Of a DNA stretch of 53,851 nucleotides, positions 53,115 to 53,851 are shown one piece after another. The number at the start of each line of letters is the position of its first letter. The stretch's first letter is position 1. A program made the position numbers and the translations under genes. The notes under the pieces were generated by a model. That model had not been told where the DNA came from and did not search any database. It saw only the letters and a list, made by a program, of their open reading frames with translations. Origin of the DNA: Patescibacteria group bacterium (GTDB lineage: Bacteria; Patescibacteriota; Patescibacteriia; Patescibacteriales; BS150m-G62); contig JADHVC010000004.1 of the NCBI GenBank assembly GCA_016784175.1, positions 1 to 53,851 on the forward strand, given 5' to 3'.

Positions 53115-53148
53115 TTAATATTTGCTAATAGCAAATAAATTTAAATAC

Positions 53149-53269
53149 AAAAAAGGCCTTCCCAGTACTAGCGACAACTCCTTTCGAAATTGCCCTGCCC
53201 TCCTTTCGGAAAACAGACCCCTAAACAAAGAGTGCTAGCCTGTAGAAGGCCATCTCTATTGTTTAGGGG
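53149..53269 (-). ncRNA. Structured RNA candidate with pseudoknot and terminator
   Basis: Minus strand, ~121 nt. The 5' end CCCCTAAACAATAGAG pairs with CTCTTTGTTTAGGGG. The loop of that hairpin (GGCCTTC and CAGGCTAGC) pairs with the 3' end (GCTAGTACTG with one bulge, and GAAGGCC), which would make a pseudoknot or a switch. Two GAAA-capped hairpins lie between (TCC-GAAA-GGA and GGCAATTTC-GAAA-GGAGTTGTC). It ends GGCC plus six U. TATAAA sits 7 nt before the proposed 5' end. I do not recognise the family. Confidence 0.55.
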
Positions 53270-53425
53270 AATTTTATATTTCACCATGCCTAATTGTCAT
53301 TTCAATTAAGTTTAGGTATTGTTGAGAAGTTTATTTTATATAATTTATTTGATATTAATTTAATTAATTATATTATTAATATTACATTTTTTAATTAAAA
53401 AAACAAGATGATGATATTGAATAAT

Positions 53426-53457
53426 GATAAAATATTATTAACAAATAATATTTTATC
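53426..53457. other. Perfect 14-bp inverted repeat
   Basis: GATAAAATATTATT and its exact complement around a 4-nt AACA loop, in an AT-rich spacer between the two divergent RNA candidates and 8 bp before a -35 box. It could be an operator or a weak terminator. Confidence 0.5.
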
Positions 53458-53464
53458 AGAGGTG

Positions 53465-53492
53465 TTGACTTTATTTTTCAATTTGATATAAG
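53465..53492 (+). promoter_or_regulatory. Promoter of the right-hand RNA candidate
   Basis: TTGACT (53465-53470), a 16-bp spacer and TATAAG (53487-53492), giving a start near 53500. The rest of the AT-rich interval 53270-53464 holds no gene. Confidence 0.55.
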
Positions 53493-53499
53493 ATTATAA

Positions 53500-53683
53500 T
53501 ATACAAACAATCGAATATGGATTTATAAAACCTAACCCAGAAATGGTATGGTTTTAAAATCTCAATCCCAAAAGACATAAGAACGGCTTTCTAGCTGGTA
53601 TCCTGTCTTTTGGGTCAATTCTGAGAAATCGGGATTGGGATTCATCGCTTCGGCGGTGGGTTCGCCACTGGGAAGCCTTTTTT
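53500..53683 (+). ncRNA. Structured RNA candidate with strong terminator
   Basis: Three stem systems in order. AAAACC/GGTTTT encloses a CCA-GAAA-TGG hairpin (53527-53555). AATCTCAATCCC (53558-53569) pairs at 12 of 12 positions with GGGATTGGGATT (53631-53642) and encloses AAAAGACA/TGTCTTTT. Last comes a terminator GCTTC...GTGG-GTTCG-CCAC...GAAGC with six U (53647-53683). The CCC of the second stem could pair instead with GGG at 53612-53614, a possible switch. No coding frame or known family is recognised. Confidence 0.6.
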
Positions 53684-53741
53684 GTATGGAGTTTTCAGTG
53701 GCACTTAATTAAATGATTACACACCGCTTAAGATAATCCAT

Positions 53742-53851
53742 ATGAATTCAAGACAACAAAAAATCAACAAAAGCATAGTTGATGAAAATTATTTTAAAAA
53801 TATGTCAGAGAGCTTTGAGTTGCTAGCAATAGCAAACTCAAAAGCTCTTGA
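53742..53851 (+). CDS. Unknown protein, 5' end only
   Basis: ATG at 53742; MNSRQQKINKSIVDENYF, then SESFELLAIANSKALE to the window edge. It is too short to classify. TAAGAT ends 7 bp before the ATG, a leaderless arrangement. The DNA at 53809-53848 is an inverted repeat (AGAGCTTTGAGTTGCTA with its complement carrying two extra A) inside the coding frame. Confidence 0.5.
   Translation, partial: MNSRQQKINKSIVDENYFKNMSESFELLAIANSKAL

Noticed and set aside
11041-53851. CRISPR array or toxin-antitoxin/defence island near the DGR
   Set aside because: No regularly spaced short repeats were seen, and no cas, restriction or toxin motif is encoded; the only repeat families are the MITEs, the nrd tandem units and TR/VR.

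Overview
The window comes from a low-GC bacterial chromosome, and the gene content points to the Candidate Phyla Radiation (Patescibacteria). The reasons are: short, streamlined Mur and Fts proteins; secreted proteins ending in domains I associate with CPR genomes; a very small CxxC zinc-ribbon protein; many genes without a Shine-Dalgarno sequence whose -10 box sits 4-8 nt before the ATG; and a diversity-generating retroelement (DGR). TGA is used as a stop (for example at 12729-12731 and 44617-44619), so this is not a UGA-recoded CPR lineage. The phylum is an inference; no 16S gene is present.

Layout. 1-6.6 kb: a truncated response regulator, class I ribonucleotide reductase (nrdA, nrdB) with two tandem structured repeats between the genes, and a decayed hybrid histidine kinase. 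6.8-12.7 kb: lepA, a 32-residue membrane peptide, recJ, an RNase H gene and an unknown membrane protein. 13.3-18.6 kb: a short dcw cluster (mraZ, rsmH, ftsL-like, transpeptidase, murF) behind a promoter carrying two pairs of MraZ boxes. 18.8-25.7 kb: a MacA/MacB-type exporter with one ATPase and two permeases, then a flippase. 25.9-31.4 kb: two secreted proteins, tRNA-Thr, a zinc-ribbon protein, and broken transposase and serine recombinase genes abutting tRNA-Gly. 31.5-38.1 kb: an RlpA/D,D-carboxypeptidase fusion, ftsEX, corA and gyrB. 38.3-49.7 kb: two unknown envelope proteins, RNase P RNA, surface-polysaccharide glycosyltransferases, an aminotransferase, a MurF-like protein that has lost its P-loop, and ftsQ. 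49.85-53.1 kb: a complete DGR. 53.1-53.85 kb: two divergent structured RNA candidates and the start of one more gene.

The main discovery is the DGR. A 136-bp template repeat (TR, 51311-51446) matches the 3' end of the 307-residue target gene (VR, 50743-50878). They differ at 15 positions, and all 15 are adenines in the TR; none of the 105 non-A positions differs. An Avd-like four-helix-bundle gene and a reverse transcriptase gene (YTDD, IGNLTSQ) follow, divergent from each other across only 9 bp. The RT would copy TR RNA with errors at A and rewrite the last 44 codons of the target gene.

A second discovery is a family of five 189-bp palindromic elements. Their ends begin GTAA, and most are flanked by 8-bp target duplications (two perfect, two 7/8), which fits miniature relatives of IS66-type insertion sequences. 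All five lie just downstream of genes, and one has split the U-tract of a terminator.

Other points worth checking are the tandem structured RNA between nrdA and nrdB, whose stems covary between the two copies; boxA-like leaders on two accessory genes; and the two unassigned RNA candidates at the right end.
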